In this document: positions 23,654-32,600 of the stretch, piece by piece
Position numbering within the stretch: position 1 is the first letter of the stretch
Layout of the letters: the number at the start of each line of letters is the position of its first letter
Assembly: GCA_002840355.1 (NCBI GenBank)
Contig: PHAL01000025.1
Span: 1 to 35,997, forward strand
Length of the DNA: 35,997 bases
DNA from: Elusimicrobia bacterium HGW-Elusimicrobia-3
Lineage (GTDB): Bacteria; Elusimicrobiota; Elusimicrobia; Elusimicrobiales; UBA9959
Direction of reading: 5' to 3'
Notes under the pieces: generated by a model
Database searches by the model: none
What the model was told of the DNA's origin: nothing
The model's input: only the letters and a program-made list of their open reading frames with translations
Translations under genes and position numbers: made by a program

Positions 23654-23968
23654 CTATTTCAGTTTCTTATCTATCTCGGTCCAGGCGTTCTTGAGGTCTA
23701 TGGTCATGTGCCGCAGTTCCGCGGCGCTGACGCTTTCCACCTTGGCGTAGCGGTCGGCTACTTTGTCCACCAGCCGCAGGTAAGTGTCCCTGTCTATCTT
23801 CTTCATGGATTCTATCTTCTCCAGGACCTCGCCTTTCATCTTAAGGCCCCAGCCGCGTATTTTATCGCGGTTCTTGGCACCCTTCTCTCCATAAAGGAAA
23901 TATGTACCGGCCGCCGCCACCGCCGCCAATCCTATCCCCGCGCCTATCACCTTGGTGCTCTTTTTCAT
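23654..23968 (-). CDS. Small membrane-anchored helical protein (YtxH-like)
   Basis: The 104-residue protein has one N-terminal membrane helix (IGAGIGLAAVAAAGTYFLYG, residues 8-27), then a charged helical region (KNRDKIRGWGLKMKGEVLEKIESMKKIDRDTYLRLVDKVADRY). The layout fits YtxH/DUF-type small stress or envelope proteins, but the match is by architecture only. An AGGAGG site precedes the ATG, and the gene has its own terminator. Confidence 0.7.
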   Translation of the reverse strand: MKKSTKVIGAGIGLAAVAAAGTYFLYGEKGAKNRDKIRGWGLKMKGEVLEKIESMKKIDRDTYLRLVDKVADRYAKVESVSAAELRHMTIDLKNAWTEIDKKLK

Positions 23969-24053
23969 ATTTCCTCCTTAAAACATTTCGCTAACGGAAA
24001 TGTTAGCACTATCCGCGCCGCGGCGCAAATCCCGATAAAAATTTACCCCCGCT

Positions 24054-24114
24054 AGGAGCGGCGCTCCTCTCGGGGGACTGTTCTGACCTGGAAACAATGA
24101 AGGGGGCCGCTCCT
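24054..24114. repeat. Short inverted-repeat element
   Basis: AGGAGCGGC (24054-24062) is matched by GCCGCTCCT (24106-24114) 43 bases on. The left arm alone also forms a small hairpin AGGAGC-GGC-GCTCCT. It lies just downstream of the small hypothetical gene at 24123 (minus). There is no T-tract right after it, so terminator function is uncertain. Confidence 0.4.
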
Positions 24115-24122
24115 TCACGCGC

Positions 24123-24323
24123 TCAGTTTAAGGAATTTATCTCGCGCCAGCTCTTGCCCGAACGGCGGCGGGGGTTCATGACCCACAGGTAGGCGCCGTT
24201 CCTGGCCGGCTTCAGGCCGGGGGTATCGGTACCGATCTCCTGGCCGGGGGCGATGCGCACTATCATCTTGTCTGTTCTTTTAACGTCGTGCTCGTCTTTC
24301 TCGAAGTTGCAGGTCATTGCCAT
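24123..24323 (-). CDS. Hypothetical protein (66 aa)
   Basis: I do not recognise this protein. It begins MAMTCNFEKDEHDVKRTDKM and continues VRIAPGQEIGTDTPGLKPARNGAYLWVMNPRRR in overlapping form, ending SWREINSLN. It has no membrane helix or signal. GAGGAGC before the ATG is a clear ribosome site, which supports a real gene. It stands alone between the zinc-ribbon operon and the small membrane protein. Confidence 0.65.
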   Translation of the reverse strand: MAMTCNFEKDEHDVKRTDKMIVRIAPGQEIGTDTPGLKPARNGAYLWVMNPRRRSGKSWREINSLN

Positions 24324-24451
24324 ACTCTAGCTCCTCGCAGCCCAACCCCTACCCCTATATCGTACGATAAACCCGGGGCCGCGCCTAGGCCCAAAGGGCC
24401 CAGACTGCCGCTGTTTTTAGGCCTATGACCTTGGGCAAGCACGCCCTGGCG

Positions 24452-24790
24452 CTAATAGCCGGCCAGGTCGCCCATGGCCGCCTGGAAGAAAGTCCAGACC
24501 CGGTAGAGGCGGTAGGCCACGAACCAGGTGACCAGCAGAATGGCGGCCGTGTAGGCGGCCCGGGACTCGCGAGAGAGCAGCGGCGAGCGCCAGACCAGGA
24601 CCAGGCTGAAAGGCCCCAGGCCGAAAAGCGTCATCAGGATTATGCCCCAGTGCCGGTAATACCAGGGGATATGCTCTCCCTGGCCTTTGCCGCAGTGGCG
24701 GCAGTAGCGGTCCTGCGCCCCTATTTCAGAGCCGCAGGCCCAGCAGGAGGCCCTCCGGGGTGACGCCGGATTTTCAGACGGCGCTTCCAT
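24452..24790 (-). CDS. Zinc-ribbon membrane protein
   Basis: Residues 16-33 hold two CxxC knuckles (CWACGSEIGAQDRYCRHCG) typical of a small zinc ribbon. Two hydrophobic helices follow (about residues 48-68 and 80-96: WGIILMTLFGLGPFSLVLVW; AAILLVTWFVAYRLY). The protein has 112 residues. It is the last gene of a three-gene set: its start lies inside the 3' end of the transglutaminase-like gene (17-base overlap). The role is unknown; ribbon-plus-helix proteins of this kind are common and poorly studied. Confidence 0.75.
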   Translation of the reverse strand: MEAPSENPASPRRASCWACGSEIGAQDRYCRHCGKGQGEHIPWYYRHWGIILMTLFGLGPFSLVLVWRSPLLSRESRAAYTAAILLVTWFVAYRLYRVWTFFQAAMGDLAGY

Positions 24791-25469
24791 GTCCCCTCCC
24801 CAGTTTCAGCCTCGCGTAAGGGCGCGGCCGGCGCCGCACCAGCGGCAGGCGCGAACCGCCCAGCACCTCGGCCTGCAGCAGCAGCGAGTCGGCCCGGCGC
24901 AGCTGCGCCTCCAGCCGGTGGCCTACTATCCGGTAATGCCGCTGCGCGTCCAGGCGGCGGCTGACGAAAAAGACGTTCTTGTCGGAATGCAGCCACTCCG
25001 GCTTGAGGGCGGCGGCGTCGAGCGGATCGGAGTACTCGCGCAGCGTCTTCTCCCCGCGGCCGTTGTAGTAGAACTCGAAATAGCTGCGCGCCAGTTCCGC
25101 GAAGGAAGGGTAGACCGGCTCGCGGTAGCGCAGGCCGCAGAAATGCGACTGCGCCACGGCGCCCCAGCGGCCGTGCTCAATGAAAGGGGCTATCACGTGG
25201 TCGTCGTCGCGGGGGTTGGCGCGCAGGTCCAGCAGCAGCGGGCGGCGGCCGTGGTAGAGGAAGGCGGCCGCGGCCAGCATCGCGCCCTCTATGCAATGGG
25301 CGCTGCCCCGCCGGAGCACTTCCAGCGGGGACCAGCAGGTATTGGGCTTGGAGTCGTTATAAGCCAGTTGGTATTCGATGAAGTCCTGCACCTTGCGCGG
25401 AGTATCCATGCGCCGCAGCAGGGCCAGTTGGTCCGGGGAAAAACGGGAGAAAGCGTCGCGGGAGGTCAC
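24774..25469 (-). CDS. Transglutaminase-like cytosolic protein
   Basis: The 231-residue protein carries a transglutaminase-type core: Cys59 in GSAHCIEGAMLAAA, His91 in DDDHVIAPF, then VAQSHFCGLRYREPVYPS. No signal peptide is present, unlike the other transglutaminase-like protein in this window. The GTG start at 25467-25469 overlaps the receiver gene stop by the GTGA pattern, which I take as translational coupling. The alternative ATG at residue 21 (25409) has no ribosome site either. It is followed by an overlapping zinc-ribbon gene. A receiver, a protease-fold protein and a ribbon membrane protein in one operon suggest a small signalling module; the substrate is unknown. Confidence 0.72.
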   Translation of the reverse strand: MTSRDAFSRFSPDQLALLRRMDTPRKVQDFIEYQLAYNDSKPNTCWSPLEVLRRGSAHCIEGAMLAAAAFLYHGRRPLLLDLRANPRDDDHVIAPFIEHGRWGAVAQSHFCGLRYREPVYPSFAELARSYFEFYYNGRGEKTLREYSDPLDAAALKPEWLHSDKNVFFVSRRLDAQRHYRIVGHRLEAQLRRADSLLLQAEVLGGSRLPLVRRRPRPYARLKLGRGHGSAV

Positions 25470-25891
25470 TGATCGGTTTTTTTTACGTGCCAGGGCTTGT
25501 CGGTGGAATCGTGCGGCGTCTTGGCCTTCTCCAGGTCCAGGAGCGCGTTGAAGACCACGCTGCGCAGGCGGTCTATATCGAAAGGCTTGGTGATATAGCC
25601 TTTGGCGCCGCCCTTCAGGGTCAGCGAGGCGGTATCTATATCCTCGTCGCCGGTGAGCATCCAGATGATGGGCGCCGGGGCCAGGTCGCGGATCACGGCC
25701 AGCACTTCCAGGCCGGTCATGCCGGGCATGGTGATGTCGAGGAAGACGAAGACGGGCTGCTCGTTCTTGATGAGCTCTATGGCCGTGTGGCCGTCCTGCG
25801 CGGTCAGCACCTCGCAATGCCCCTCGAAAGCCTGCTTCACGAGGAACAGCACGTTGGCTTCGTCGTCCACTATCAGAATTTTATGCGCCAT
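25466..25891 (-). CDS. Single-domain response regulator
   Basis: The receiver domain has D9-D10, phospho-acceptor D52 (VFLDITMPGMTG), a Thr in MLTGDED and Lys in ITKPFD, all canonical. About 20 extra residues at the C-terminus are charged and have no domain. Unlike the receivers at 12933 and 13814 it has the usual MPGMTG loop. It is the first gene of the operon with the transglutaminase-like and zinc-ribbon genes, with a GTGA overlap to the next gene. The ribosome site is weak (AAAGATC). Confidence 0.92.
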   Translation of the reverse strand: MAHKILIVDDEANVLFLVKQAFEGHCEVLTAQDGHTAIELIKNEQPVFVFLDITMPGMTGLEVLAVIRDLAPAPIIWMLTGDEDIDTASLTLKGGAKGYITKPFDIDRLRSVVFNALLDLEKAKTPHDSTDKPWHVKKTDQ

Positions 25892-25956
25892 ATGATCTTT
25901 AACCCTCGGACCTATTGTATAACAACCGGGCGGGGCATATCTACCCCGCCCGTCAA

Positions 25957-25982
25957 TGAAAAAGCCCCGCGGGGCGGGGCTT
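25957..25982 (-). terminator. Terminator of the serC-serA-DUF1015 operon
   Basis: On the minus strand AAGCCCCGCC and GCGGGGCTT pair (25962-25982), followed by TTT. A second stem, CGGGCGGGG/CCCCGCCCG (25928-25953), lies just beyond and may back it up. Confidence 0.85.
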
Positions 25983-25997
25983 TTCCTCTTGGCCGCT

Positions 25998-27254
25998 TCA
26001 GATCAGCGGGTTGGAGACCACGCCGTCGGCCAGCTTGGGCTCGAACCAGGTGGACTTGGGCGGCATCACCTGGTTGTCGTCGGCCACGCTGATCAGTTCG
26101 TCCAGCGAGGTGGCGAACAGCGCGAATCCCGCGGCCATCTCGCCGGAATCCACGCGCTTCTCCAGTTCGCCCAGGCCGCGTATCCCGCCCACGAAATCCA
26201 CGCGGTCGCTCTTGCGCAGGTCCTTGATGCCCAGCACCCGGTCGAGCACCAGGTCGCTGAGCACGCTCACATCGAGCGCCTTCACCGGGTCCTCCCCGCT
26301 GGTCGGGGTTTTCACCGAGGGCTTGAGCAGGTACCACTTGCCGGCCAGGTACAGGCCGAACTCGCGGCGTGCGGCCGGCTTGGCCTGGCCGCTGGTTTCC
26401 GTCACGGAGAAGCTCTCCTTCACTTTGGCGAGGAACTGCTCCGGGGATAAGCCGTTAAGGTCTTTCACCACGCGGTTATAGTCCCATATTTTCATTTCAT
26501 CGACGGGGAAGGCGGCGGCGAGGTAGACGTTGTAGGGCTCGTCGCCCTTATGCGCCGGACCGCGCTGCTCCACCATGAATTTCTTCACGCGGCTGGCCGC
26601 GGCCGAGCGATGATGCCCGTCGGCGATATAGACGTTCTTCTGTTTCTCGGAAGCGTCGGCGATGGCCTTTATGTCCGCCTCGTCGTCTATCAGCCAGAGC
26701 GTATGGATCACGCCGCCGCTGCCGGCGGCGGAGAACAGCGGTTCCTTCCGCACGTTCTTCTTTATGACGGCGTCGATCTCGGGCACCTGCTTGTAGGCGA
26801 TGATGCCGGGGCCGGTCTGCGCCTTCACGAACTTGATCTGGTTCACGCGGTCGTCCTCCTTTACGGGACGGGTGAACTCGTGCTTGCGGATGCGGTTATT
26901 GTCGTAGTCCTCCACGCAGGCGCCCACCATCAGGCCGGTCTGTATGTGAGAACCCATCTGCAGGCGGTAGGCGTAGAAGCAGGGCTTGCCCTCGCGTATC
27001 AGCAGGCCGTCTTTCAGCATCTTCTCGAAATTCTCCGCGGCCTTCCTGTAGACCGACTCGTCGTGCACGTCGGTGCCGGGCGGCAGGTCTATCTCCGCCT
27101 TGGACACGTGCAGGAAGCTGTTGGGCTTGCCCTTGGCCATCTCGCGGGCCTCTTCGGAGTCCAGCACGTCGTAGGGCGGGGCTATGATCTCGGCCGCCTT
27201 GCCGGGAGCGGGGCGTATGCCGAAAATAGGGGAGAAAAGGGGTAGTTTTGCCAT
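25998..27254 (-). CDS. DUF1015 family protein linked to serine biosynthesis
   Basis: The 418-residue cytosolic protein has the DUF1015 signature, with PFFGIRP-type start (SPIFGIRPAPGKAAEIIAPPYDVL), HEFTRPVKEDDR near residue 125 and YIADGHHRSAAASR near residue 215. DUF1015 proteins commonly sit beside serA and serC, as here. The DGHHR block resembles the ParB/sulfiredoxin-type ATP site found in free serine kinases, so a kinase or phosphoserine-related role is possible, but this is inference. It is the last gene of the operon, 67 bases after serA, with an intercistronic hairpin. Confidence 0.85.
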   Translation of the reverse strand: MAKLPLFSPIFGIRPAPGKAAEIIAPPYDVLDSEEAREMAKGKPNSFLHVSKAEIDLPPGTDVHDESVYRKAAENFEKMLKDGLLIREGKPCFYAYRLQMGSHIQTGLMVGACVEDYDNNRIRKHEFTRPVKEDDRVNQIKFVKAQTGPGIIAYKQVPEIDAVIKKNVRKEPLFSAAGSGGVIHTLWLIDDEADIKAIADASEKQKNVYIADGHHRSAAASRVKKFMVEQRGPAHKGDEPYNVYLAAAFPVDEMKIWDYNRVVKDLNGLSPEQFLAKVKESFSVTETSGQAKPAARREFGLYLAGKWYLLKPSVKTPTSGEDPVKALDVSVLSDLVLDRVLGIKDLRKSDRVDFVGGIRGLGELEKRVDSGEMAAGFALFATSLDELISVADDNQVMPPKSTWFEPKLADGVVSNPLI

Positions 27255-27279
27255 GTCGGGATCCTTGGGTTGAAAATAT

Positions 27280-27307
27280 GCCCGGGCCCCCTCGCGGGGA
27301 CCCGGGC
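27280..27307 (-). other. Intercistronic hairpin between serA and the DUF1015 gene
   Basis: GCCCGGG and CCCGGGC arms (27280-27307) enclose GGCCCC...GGGGAC-type pairing. There is no T-run after it on the minus strand, so it more likely sets mRNA stability or relative expression than ends transcription. Confidence 0.5.
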
Positions 27308-27321
27308 GCGGGCGGCAAGAC

Positions 27322-28272
27322 TTATATCTTGTCGCCGTTTACCGCGTGGGTGCGCTTGCCGCAGAGCAGGAAGTCGGCGATCTGCTCGGCCGCCTGGCGG
27401 GCCACCGTCACCTGCGCGTCCTTGGTGGAGGCGGCGATATGCGGGGTGCAGATCACGCGCTCCATGCCGAAGAACATGTGCGCGGTGGCGGGCTCCTCGG
27501 CGTACACGTCCACGGCGAAGCCGGCGATGTGGCCGCTCTCGATGGCGGCCTTGATGTCGGCCTCCACCATGATGCCGCCGCGGGCGCAGTTGATCAGGCG
27601 CACGCCCTTTTTCATCTTGGCGATGCTGTCCTTATTGATCATGCCCTTGGTGGCCGGGTTGATGGTCACGTGGTAGGTAATAAAGTCTGCCTTGGCATAC
27701 AGCTCGTCGAGGGTGACCATCTTCACGCCCAGTTCTCGGGCGCGCTCGGTGGTCATGGCCGGGTCGAACACGAGTACGTTCATCTTCAGGCCGCGCGCCC
27801 GGTCCGCCACCACGGCGCCGATATTGCCGCAGCCGACCACTCCCAGCGTCTTGCCGGTGATCTCTACGCCTTCGAACTTGCTCTTCTCCCACTTGCCGGC
27901 GTGCGTGGACGCGTTGGCCTGGGGGATGTGGCGCGCGAGCGCGAACATCATGGCGATGGCGTGCTCGCCGGTGGAGACGGTGTTGCCGAACGGCGTGTTC
28001 ATCACCAGCACTTTCTTCTCGCTGGCGGCGGCCACGTCGATATTGTCCACGCCGGCGCCGGCGCGGGCCACGGCCTTGAGGTTAGTGGCGGCCTCTATGA
28101 TCTCGCGGGTCAGCTTGCTGGCGGAGCGCACGATGATGGCGTCGAACTCGTGCGCGCAGGCCTTCAGTTCCTCCGGCTTCATGCCGGTCTTCACTATGGC
28201 TTCGAGGCCCCTGTCCTTCAGGGTCTTCTCGCAGAGGGGATCGGCCTTGTCGGCTATAAGAACTTTGCTCAT
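27322..28272 (-). CDS. serA: D-3-phosphoglycerate dehydrogenase (short form)
   Basis: SerA oxidises 3-phosphoglycerate to 3-phosphohydroxypyruvate with NAD, the first step of serine synthesis. The 316-residue protein has the D-2-hydroxyacid dehydrogenase layout: substrate-site RSASKLT near residue 50, [13 protein letters not shown], the nucleotide site [18 protein letters not shown], catalytic Arg in NCARGGIM, Glu in AEEP and His in CTPHIAAST. The C-terminal ACT/ASB regulatory domains of longer SerA proteins are absent, so serine feedback through ACT is unlikely. AAGGAGG precedes the ATG. The start overlaps the serC stop (ATGA). Confidence 0.94.
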   Translation of the reverse strand: MSKVLIADKADPLCEKTLKDRGLEAIVKTGMKPEELKACAHEFDAIIVRSASKLTREIIEAATNLKAVARAGAGVDNIDVAAASEKKVLVMNTPFGNTVSTGEHAIAMMFALARHIPQANASTHAGKWEKSKFEGVEITGKTLGVVGCGNIGAVVADRARGLKMNVLVFDPAMTTERARELGVKMVTLDELYAKADFITYHVTINPATKGMINKDSIAKMKKGVRLINCARGGIMVEADIKAAIESGHIAGFAVDVYAEEPATAHMFFGMERVICTPHIAASTKDAQVTVARQAAEQIADFLLCGKRTHAVNGDKI

Positions 28273-29447
28273 TTCACTGCCTCCTTGGAGTATTCTTTGG
28301 CAACAGCCTCGTAAGCCCAGTCCAGCCAGGGGATCAGGGCTTCTATGTCGGAAGTTTCCACGGTGGCGCCGCACCAGACGCGGATGCCGGCCGGGGCCTT
28401 GCCGTAGGAATTGATGTCCTTGGCCACGCCTTCCTTGTCGAGCATGGAGGTGATCTTCTTGGCGGCCTTGACCTTGTCCTCGTCGGGCAGTTTGCCGAAC
28501 CAGTCGGCCTTGATCTTGAAGCAGACCGAGGTGCTGGAGCGCGTTTCCTTCGTCTCGGCGAGGAAGTCTATCCAGTCGGACTTTTCCACCCAGCGCTCGA
28601 AGGCGGCCAGGTTGGCGGTGGAGCGCCGGACGAGCCCGGCCAGGCCGCCCACGGTCTCGGCCCACTTCAGGGCGTCTATCGCGTCCTCCACGCAGAGCAT
28701 CGACGGGGTATTGATGGTGCTGTACTCCAGCTCGCCGGGCAGCAGCTTCTTCTCGTCTACGAGGCGGAAGATCTTGGGCACGGGCCAGCTAATTTTAGAA
28801 TTCTGCTCCTCCATCCGCTTGACGGCCTTGGGGGAGAGGACGATGACGCCGTGCGCGGCCTCGCCGCCCAGCACTTTCTGCCAGGAGAAGGTGACCACGT
28901 CGAGCCGGGCGAAGTCGATGTCCATCGCGAACACGCCGCTGGTGGCGTCGCAGATCACGAGGCCTTCGTGGTTCTTGGGGAGCCAGTTGAGGTCCGGGAC
29001 CTTCACGCCGGAGGTGGTGCCGTTCCAGGTGAAGATGATGTCGTTCTGGGGATTGGCCTTGGAGAGGTCCGGCAATTTGCCGAAATCGGCCTTGTACTCG
29101 TTGACGTTCTTGAGCTTGAGGTACTTCACCGCGTCGGTGATCCAGCCCTTGCTGAAGGCCTCCCAGCCGAAGATGTCGACGGAGCGGGGCCCGAGCAGGG
29201 TCCACATGGCCAGCTCCACCGCGCCGGTATCGGAGCCGGCGACCACGCCTATGCGGTAGTCGGCGGGGAGATTGAGCACTTTCTTCATGCGGTCGGAAAC
29301 TTCCTGCAGGCGGGCCTTGCCTTCCTTGGAGCGGTGCGAGCGGCCCACCAGGGCGTTCTTAAGGGCGTCCACGGTCCAGCCGGGGCGCTTGGCGCAGGGG
29401 CCGGAAGAGAAGTTGGGGCAGTTGGGTTTTACTGTGGGTTTTTCCAT
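28269..29447 (-). CDS. serC: Phosphoserine aminotransferase
   Basis: SerC converts 3-phosphohydroxypyruvate and glutamate into phosphoserine, using pyridoxal phosphate. The 392-residue protein has [13 protein letters not shown] at the N-terminus, [31 protein letters not shown] and the cofactor Lys in [15 protein letters not shown]. It belongs to the longer class seen in alphaproteobacteria and archaea rather than the 360-residue E. coli type. The ATG at 29447 follows AGGAG at a distance of about 10 bases; an upstream in-frame Met has no ribosome site. It is first gene of the operon with serA and DUF1015. Confidence 0.93.
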   Translation of the reverse strand: MEKPTVKPNCPNFSSGPCAKRPGWTVDALKNALVGRSHRSKEGKARLQEVSDRMKKVLNLPADYRIGVVAGSDTGAVELAMWTLLGPRSVDIFGWEAFSKGWITDAVKYLKLKNVNEYKADFGKLPDLSKANPQNDIIFTWNGTTSGVKVPDLNWLPKNHEGLVICDATSGVFAMDIDFARLDVVTFSWQKVLGGEAAHGVIVLSPKAVKRMEEQNSKISWPVPKIFRLVDEKKLLPGELEYSTINTPSMLCVEDAIDALKWAETVGGLAGLVRRSTANLAAFERWVEKSDWIDFLAETKETRSSTSVCFKIKADWFGKLPDEDKVKAAKKITSMLDKEGVAKDINSYGKAPAGIRVWCGATVETSDIEALIPWLDWAYEAVAKEYSKEAVK

Positions 29448-29484
29448 GTTCTGGGGGTCTCCTGTTCGTATTATAAAAAACCGG

Positions 29485-29520
29485 TGTTTATATATAAACA
29501 TAATATAAATCCTTTGACAA
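29485..29520 (-). promoter_or_regulatory. serC promoter with overlapping 16-bp palindrome
   Basis: On the minus strand TTGTCA (29515-29520) and TTATAT (29492-29497) are 17 bases apart. A perfect palindrome, TGTTTATATATAAACA (29485-29500), covers the -10 box, as expected of a repressor site. A second -10-like TATAAT (29470-29475) lies closer to the gene. Confidence 0.55.
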
Positions 29521-29590
29521 TCCCTCCCGGAGAAGCCGCAAAACCGCCCGCTGCCGGGCGCGCGGGCCGCTACTTTTGTAAAATATCCGC

Positions 29591-32539
29591 ATGCCCACGA
29601 CCAAGAAACCCGGCGACTACGAGATCGAGTTCGGCGGCTTCGAGAAGCTCATGCCCTACAGGATCAAGAACGTCCTGCTGGTGGCCTCCCTCTACGATTC
29701 TTTCCTGCTGGCCGACGACGACCGCCTCAACGAGGCGCTGTTCGGCGAGATGCTGGACTCCTCCCCCCGCTCGGCCCCCAAGATCACCCGCGTGGCCACC
29801 GCCGAGCAGGCGCTGGAGAAGCTCGCCGCGGGCTCCTACGACCTGGTCATAGCCATGATACAGGTGGGCGAGACGGACATGGCCGAATTCTTCCGCGCGG
29901 TGAAGGACGGCCGCCCCGGCCTGCCGGTGGTGCTGCTCTCCTTCAACGTGCAGGACATCAAGAACATCCCCGACGAGACCCGCCTATTGGCCGACGGCGT
30001 CTACCTGTGGAGCGGCGACACGCGCATCTTTTCGGCCATCATCAACCTCATCGAGGACGCGCGGAACCTCGAATGCGACGCCAAGGTGGGCGTGCAGGCC
30101 GTGCTGCTGGTGGAGGACAACATCAAGTTCTACTCCACCTACCTGCCCATCATCTACACCGAGCTGATGAAGCAGACGCAGATCGTGATGGCCGAGGAGC
30201 TGAACCCCGCCAAGAAGACGCTGCGCCTGCGCGCGCGCCCGAAGGTGCTGTTCTGCAGCACCTACGACGAGGCCTGGGCGATCTACGAGAAATACAAGGC
30301 CAACCTGCTGGGCGTCATCAGCGATATCGAGTACCCCAAGGACGGCGCCTGCCATCCCGAGGCGGGCCTGGAGCTGACGCGCCGCATCAAGGAGGAGAAC
30401 CCCGACATGCCGGTGCTGCTGCAGTCCTCCAACGCCGCTTTCGCGCACAACGCCGGCCGGCTGGAGGCCTCGTTCATGCACAAGGCCGCCGCCGACCTCT
30501 CCAAGCAGCTGCGCGCCTTCATCACCCGCTACTTCGGCTTCGGGGACTTCGTCTTCGCCGACGAGAACGGCGCCGAGCTGGCCCGCGCCTCCGACCTGGG
30601 CGCGATGCTGCGCCTGCTCAAGGTGGTGCCGCTGGAGTCCATCCTCTACCACGCCGGCCGCAACCACTTCTCGAAGTGGCTGTTCGCCCGCACCGAGTTC
30701 GAGATGGCCTACAACATCAGGCCCAAGAAGATCTCCGAGTTCGGCAACCCGGAGCAGCTGCGCAAGTACCTCATCGAGACGCTGCACCAGTTCATCTACA
30801 AGACCCAGCTGGGCACCGTGCTCAAGTTCGACCGCAAGCTCTTCGACGATTCCACCCCTTTCAGCAAGATCGGCTCCGGCTCCATCGGCGGCAAGGCCCG
30901 GGGGCTCGCCTTCGTGGATTTCCTGCTCAGCAAGACGGACCTGGAGCACCGCTGGCCCGGCGTCACCGTCACCGTGCCCAACACCGTGGTGATCGCCTCG
31001 GACGTATTCGACTTCTTCATGGAGCAGAACGGCCTGGACACGATGATCAACGAGGGCCGCTCCAACGACGACACGGCGGCGCTCTTCGAGCGGGCCCGCC
31101 TGCCCGACTACGTGTTGCGCGACCTGCAGGCGCTGATAGGCAAACTGGAAGGCCCGCTGGCCGTGCGCTCGAGCTCGCTGCTCGAGGACTCCAAGACCCA
31201 GCCCTTCGCCGGCGTCTACAAGACCTACATGCTCGCCAATAACCATCCGGACCCGGCGCGCCGCCTCGACGAACTGGCCCGCGCGGTCAAGTTCGTCTAT
31301 GCCTCGGTCTTCTCGCGCGAGGCGCGCGCCTACCGCCGGCTGAACCCGCTGATCATAGACGAGGAGAAGATGGCGGTGGTGGTACAGCGCGTAGTAGGCC
31401 GCGAGTACGGCAGCGGGCGCCATTACCCGGCCTTCGCCGGCGTGATGCAGTCCTACAACTACTACCCGGTGCCGCCGCTGGAGGCCGAGGACCCGATAGC
31501 GCACATCGCGCTGGGGCTGGGCAAGACCATCGTGGAGGGCTTCAACGCGCTGCGCTTCTCGCCCGCCCACCCGCAGAACCTGCACCAGTTCTCCACCACG
31601 GCCGACTTCCTGGGCAACTCCCAGAAGAAACTGATAGCCCTGCGTACCGGCCAGCCGGAATCGCGCCTGAGCTTCGAGGAAGAGCCCGCGCTCACCACGG
31701 CCACCGTGCAGGACGCCGAGGAGGACGGCACGCTGGAGCTGGTGGGGTCCACCTACTCGGCGGAGGACGACCGCATCAATGACGGCATTGCCGACCCCGG
31801 CCACCGCTTGGTCACCTTCGCCCCGCTGCTCAAGAACGAGGTGCTGCCGCTGGCAGACATCCTCAACGCCGTGTCGGCGCTGGGCAAGGAGGCGATGGGC
31901 TGCAACATAGAGGTGGAGTTCGCCTGCGATTACGACCAGGCCTCGGGCGCCGCCGTCTTCAACATCCTGCAGATGCGGCCCATGGTCTCGCGCAGCCCGG
32001 TCAAGAAGGTCTCGCTGAAGGACCTCAGGCCCGAGAACCTGCTCTGCCTCAGCGCGCAGGCGCTGGGCAACGGCGCGCACCGCGATATCGCCGACCTGAT
32101 CTACGTGATACCGGAGAAGTTCGACCAGCTCAAGACCCGCGAGATAGCCGAGGAGATCGGCGTGATGAACGCGCGCCTGCGCGAGGAGGGCCGCCCCTAC
32201 CTGGTGATAGGCCCCGGCCGCTGGGGCTCCAGCGACCCCTCCCTGGGCATACCGGTCAAATGGCACCACATCTCCGGCTCGCGCATCATCATCGAGGCGG
32301 CCTACGGCGACTTCGTGGTGGACCCGTCCTACGGCACGCATTTCTTCCACAACGTGACGTCGCTGGGCATAGGCTACTTCACCATCAACGAGACCGGCCC
32401 CGAGGCCTTCATCAACTGGGACAAGATCAAGGCCGAGCGGCCCCTGGCCGAGGCGAATTACATCCGGCATATCCGCTTCCCCGGGCCGCTGGACATACGC
32501 ATAGACGGTTCCGAGGGCCGCGCCGCCGTGGCGCTCTAA
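29591..32539 (+). CDS. Receiver-like plus PEP/pyruvate-binding (PPDK-N type) ATP-grasp protein
   Basis: The 982-residue cytosolic protein has two receiver-like segments. The first (residues 25-130) is degenerate. The second (165-310) keeps VLLVEDN and a possible phospho-Asp in [11 protein letters not shown] linker (310-430) leads to the ATP-grasp domain of pyruvate phosphate dikinase/PEP synthase: [36 protein letters not shown] and [10 protein letters not shown]. The swivelling phospho-His domain and the PEP-binding barrel are absent. It cannot do the full PEP synthase reaction alone; phosphotransfer control is a guess. A TAAAAT box ends 7 bases before the ATG and there is no ribosome site, so it may be leaderless. 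It is divergent from serC. Confidence 0.85.
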   Translation: MPTTKKPGDYEIEFGGFEKLMPYRIKNVLLVASLYDSFLLADDDRLNEALFGEMLDSSPRSAPKITRVATAEQALEKLAAGSYDLVIAMIQVGETDMAEFFRAVKDGRPGLPVVLLSFNVQDIKNIPDETRLLADGVYLWSGDTRIFSAIINLIEDARNLECDAKVGVQAVLLVEDNIKFYSTYLPIIYTELMKQTQIVMAEELNPAKKTLRLRARPKVLFCSTYDEAWAIYEKYKANLLGVISDIEYPKDGACHPEAGLELTRRIKEENPDMPVLLQSSNAAFAHNAGRLEASFMHKAAADLSKQLRAFITRYFGFGDFVFADENGAELARASDLGAMLRLLKVVPLESILYHAGRNHFSKWLFARTEFEMAYNIRPKKISEFGNPEQLRKYLIETLHQFIYKTQLGTVLKFDRKLFDDSTPFSKIGSGSIGGKARGLAFVDFLLSKTDLEHRWPGVTVTVPNTVVIASDVFDFFMEQNGLDTMINEGRSNDDTAALFERARLPDYVLRDLQALIGKLEGPLAVRSSSLLEDSKTQPFAGVYKTYMLANNHPDPARRLDELARAVKFVYASVFSREARAYRRLNPLIIDEEKMAVVVQRVVGREYGSGRHYPAFAGVMQSYNYYPVPPLEAEDPIAHIALGLGKTIVEGFNALRFSPAHPQNLHQFSTTADFLGNSQKKLIALRTGQPESRLSFEEEPALTTATVQDAEEDGTLELVGSTYSAEDDRINDGIADPGHRLVTFAPLLKNEVLPLADILNAVSALGKEAMGCNIEVEFACDYDQASGAAVFNILQMRPMVSRSPVKKVSLKDLRPENLLCLSAQALGNGAHRDIADLIYVIPEKFDQLKTREIAEEIGVMNARLREEGRPYLVIGPGRWGSSDPSLGIPVKWHHISGSRIIIEAAYGDFVVDPSYGTHFFHNVTSLGIGYFTINETGPEAFINWDKIKAERPLAEANYIRHIRFPGPLDIRIDGSEGRAAVAL

Positions 32540-32558
32540 CCCCGGGCTGTAAAAGGAA

Positions 32559-32584
32559 AGAGCCGCCCCGTGGCGGCTCTTTTT
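32559..32584 (+). terminator. Bidirectional terminator
   Basis: AGAGCCGCC pairs with GGCGGCTCT (32559-32580), followed by TTTT on the plus strand and by TTCCTTTT on the minus strand. It serves the convergent genes on both sides. Confidence 0.88.
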
Positions 32585-32600
32585 ATTTTCCGGCGCGGCG

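Noticed and set aside
29984-32470. 828-codon open frame on the minus strand
   Set aside because: It lies wholly antisense to the recognised PPDK-N protein. Long antisense frames arise from GC-rich codon use, and the predicted sequence has no recognisable domain.
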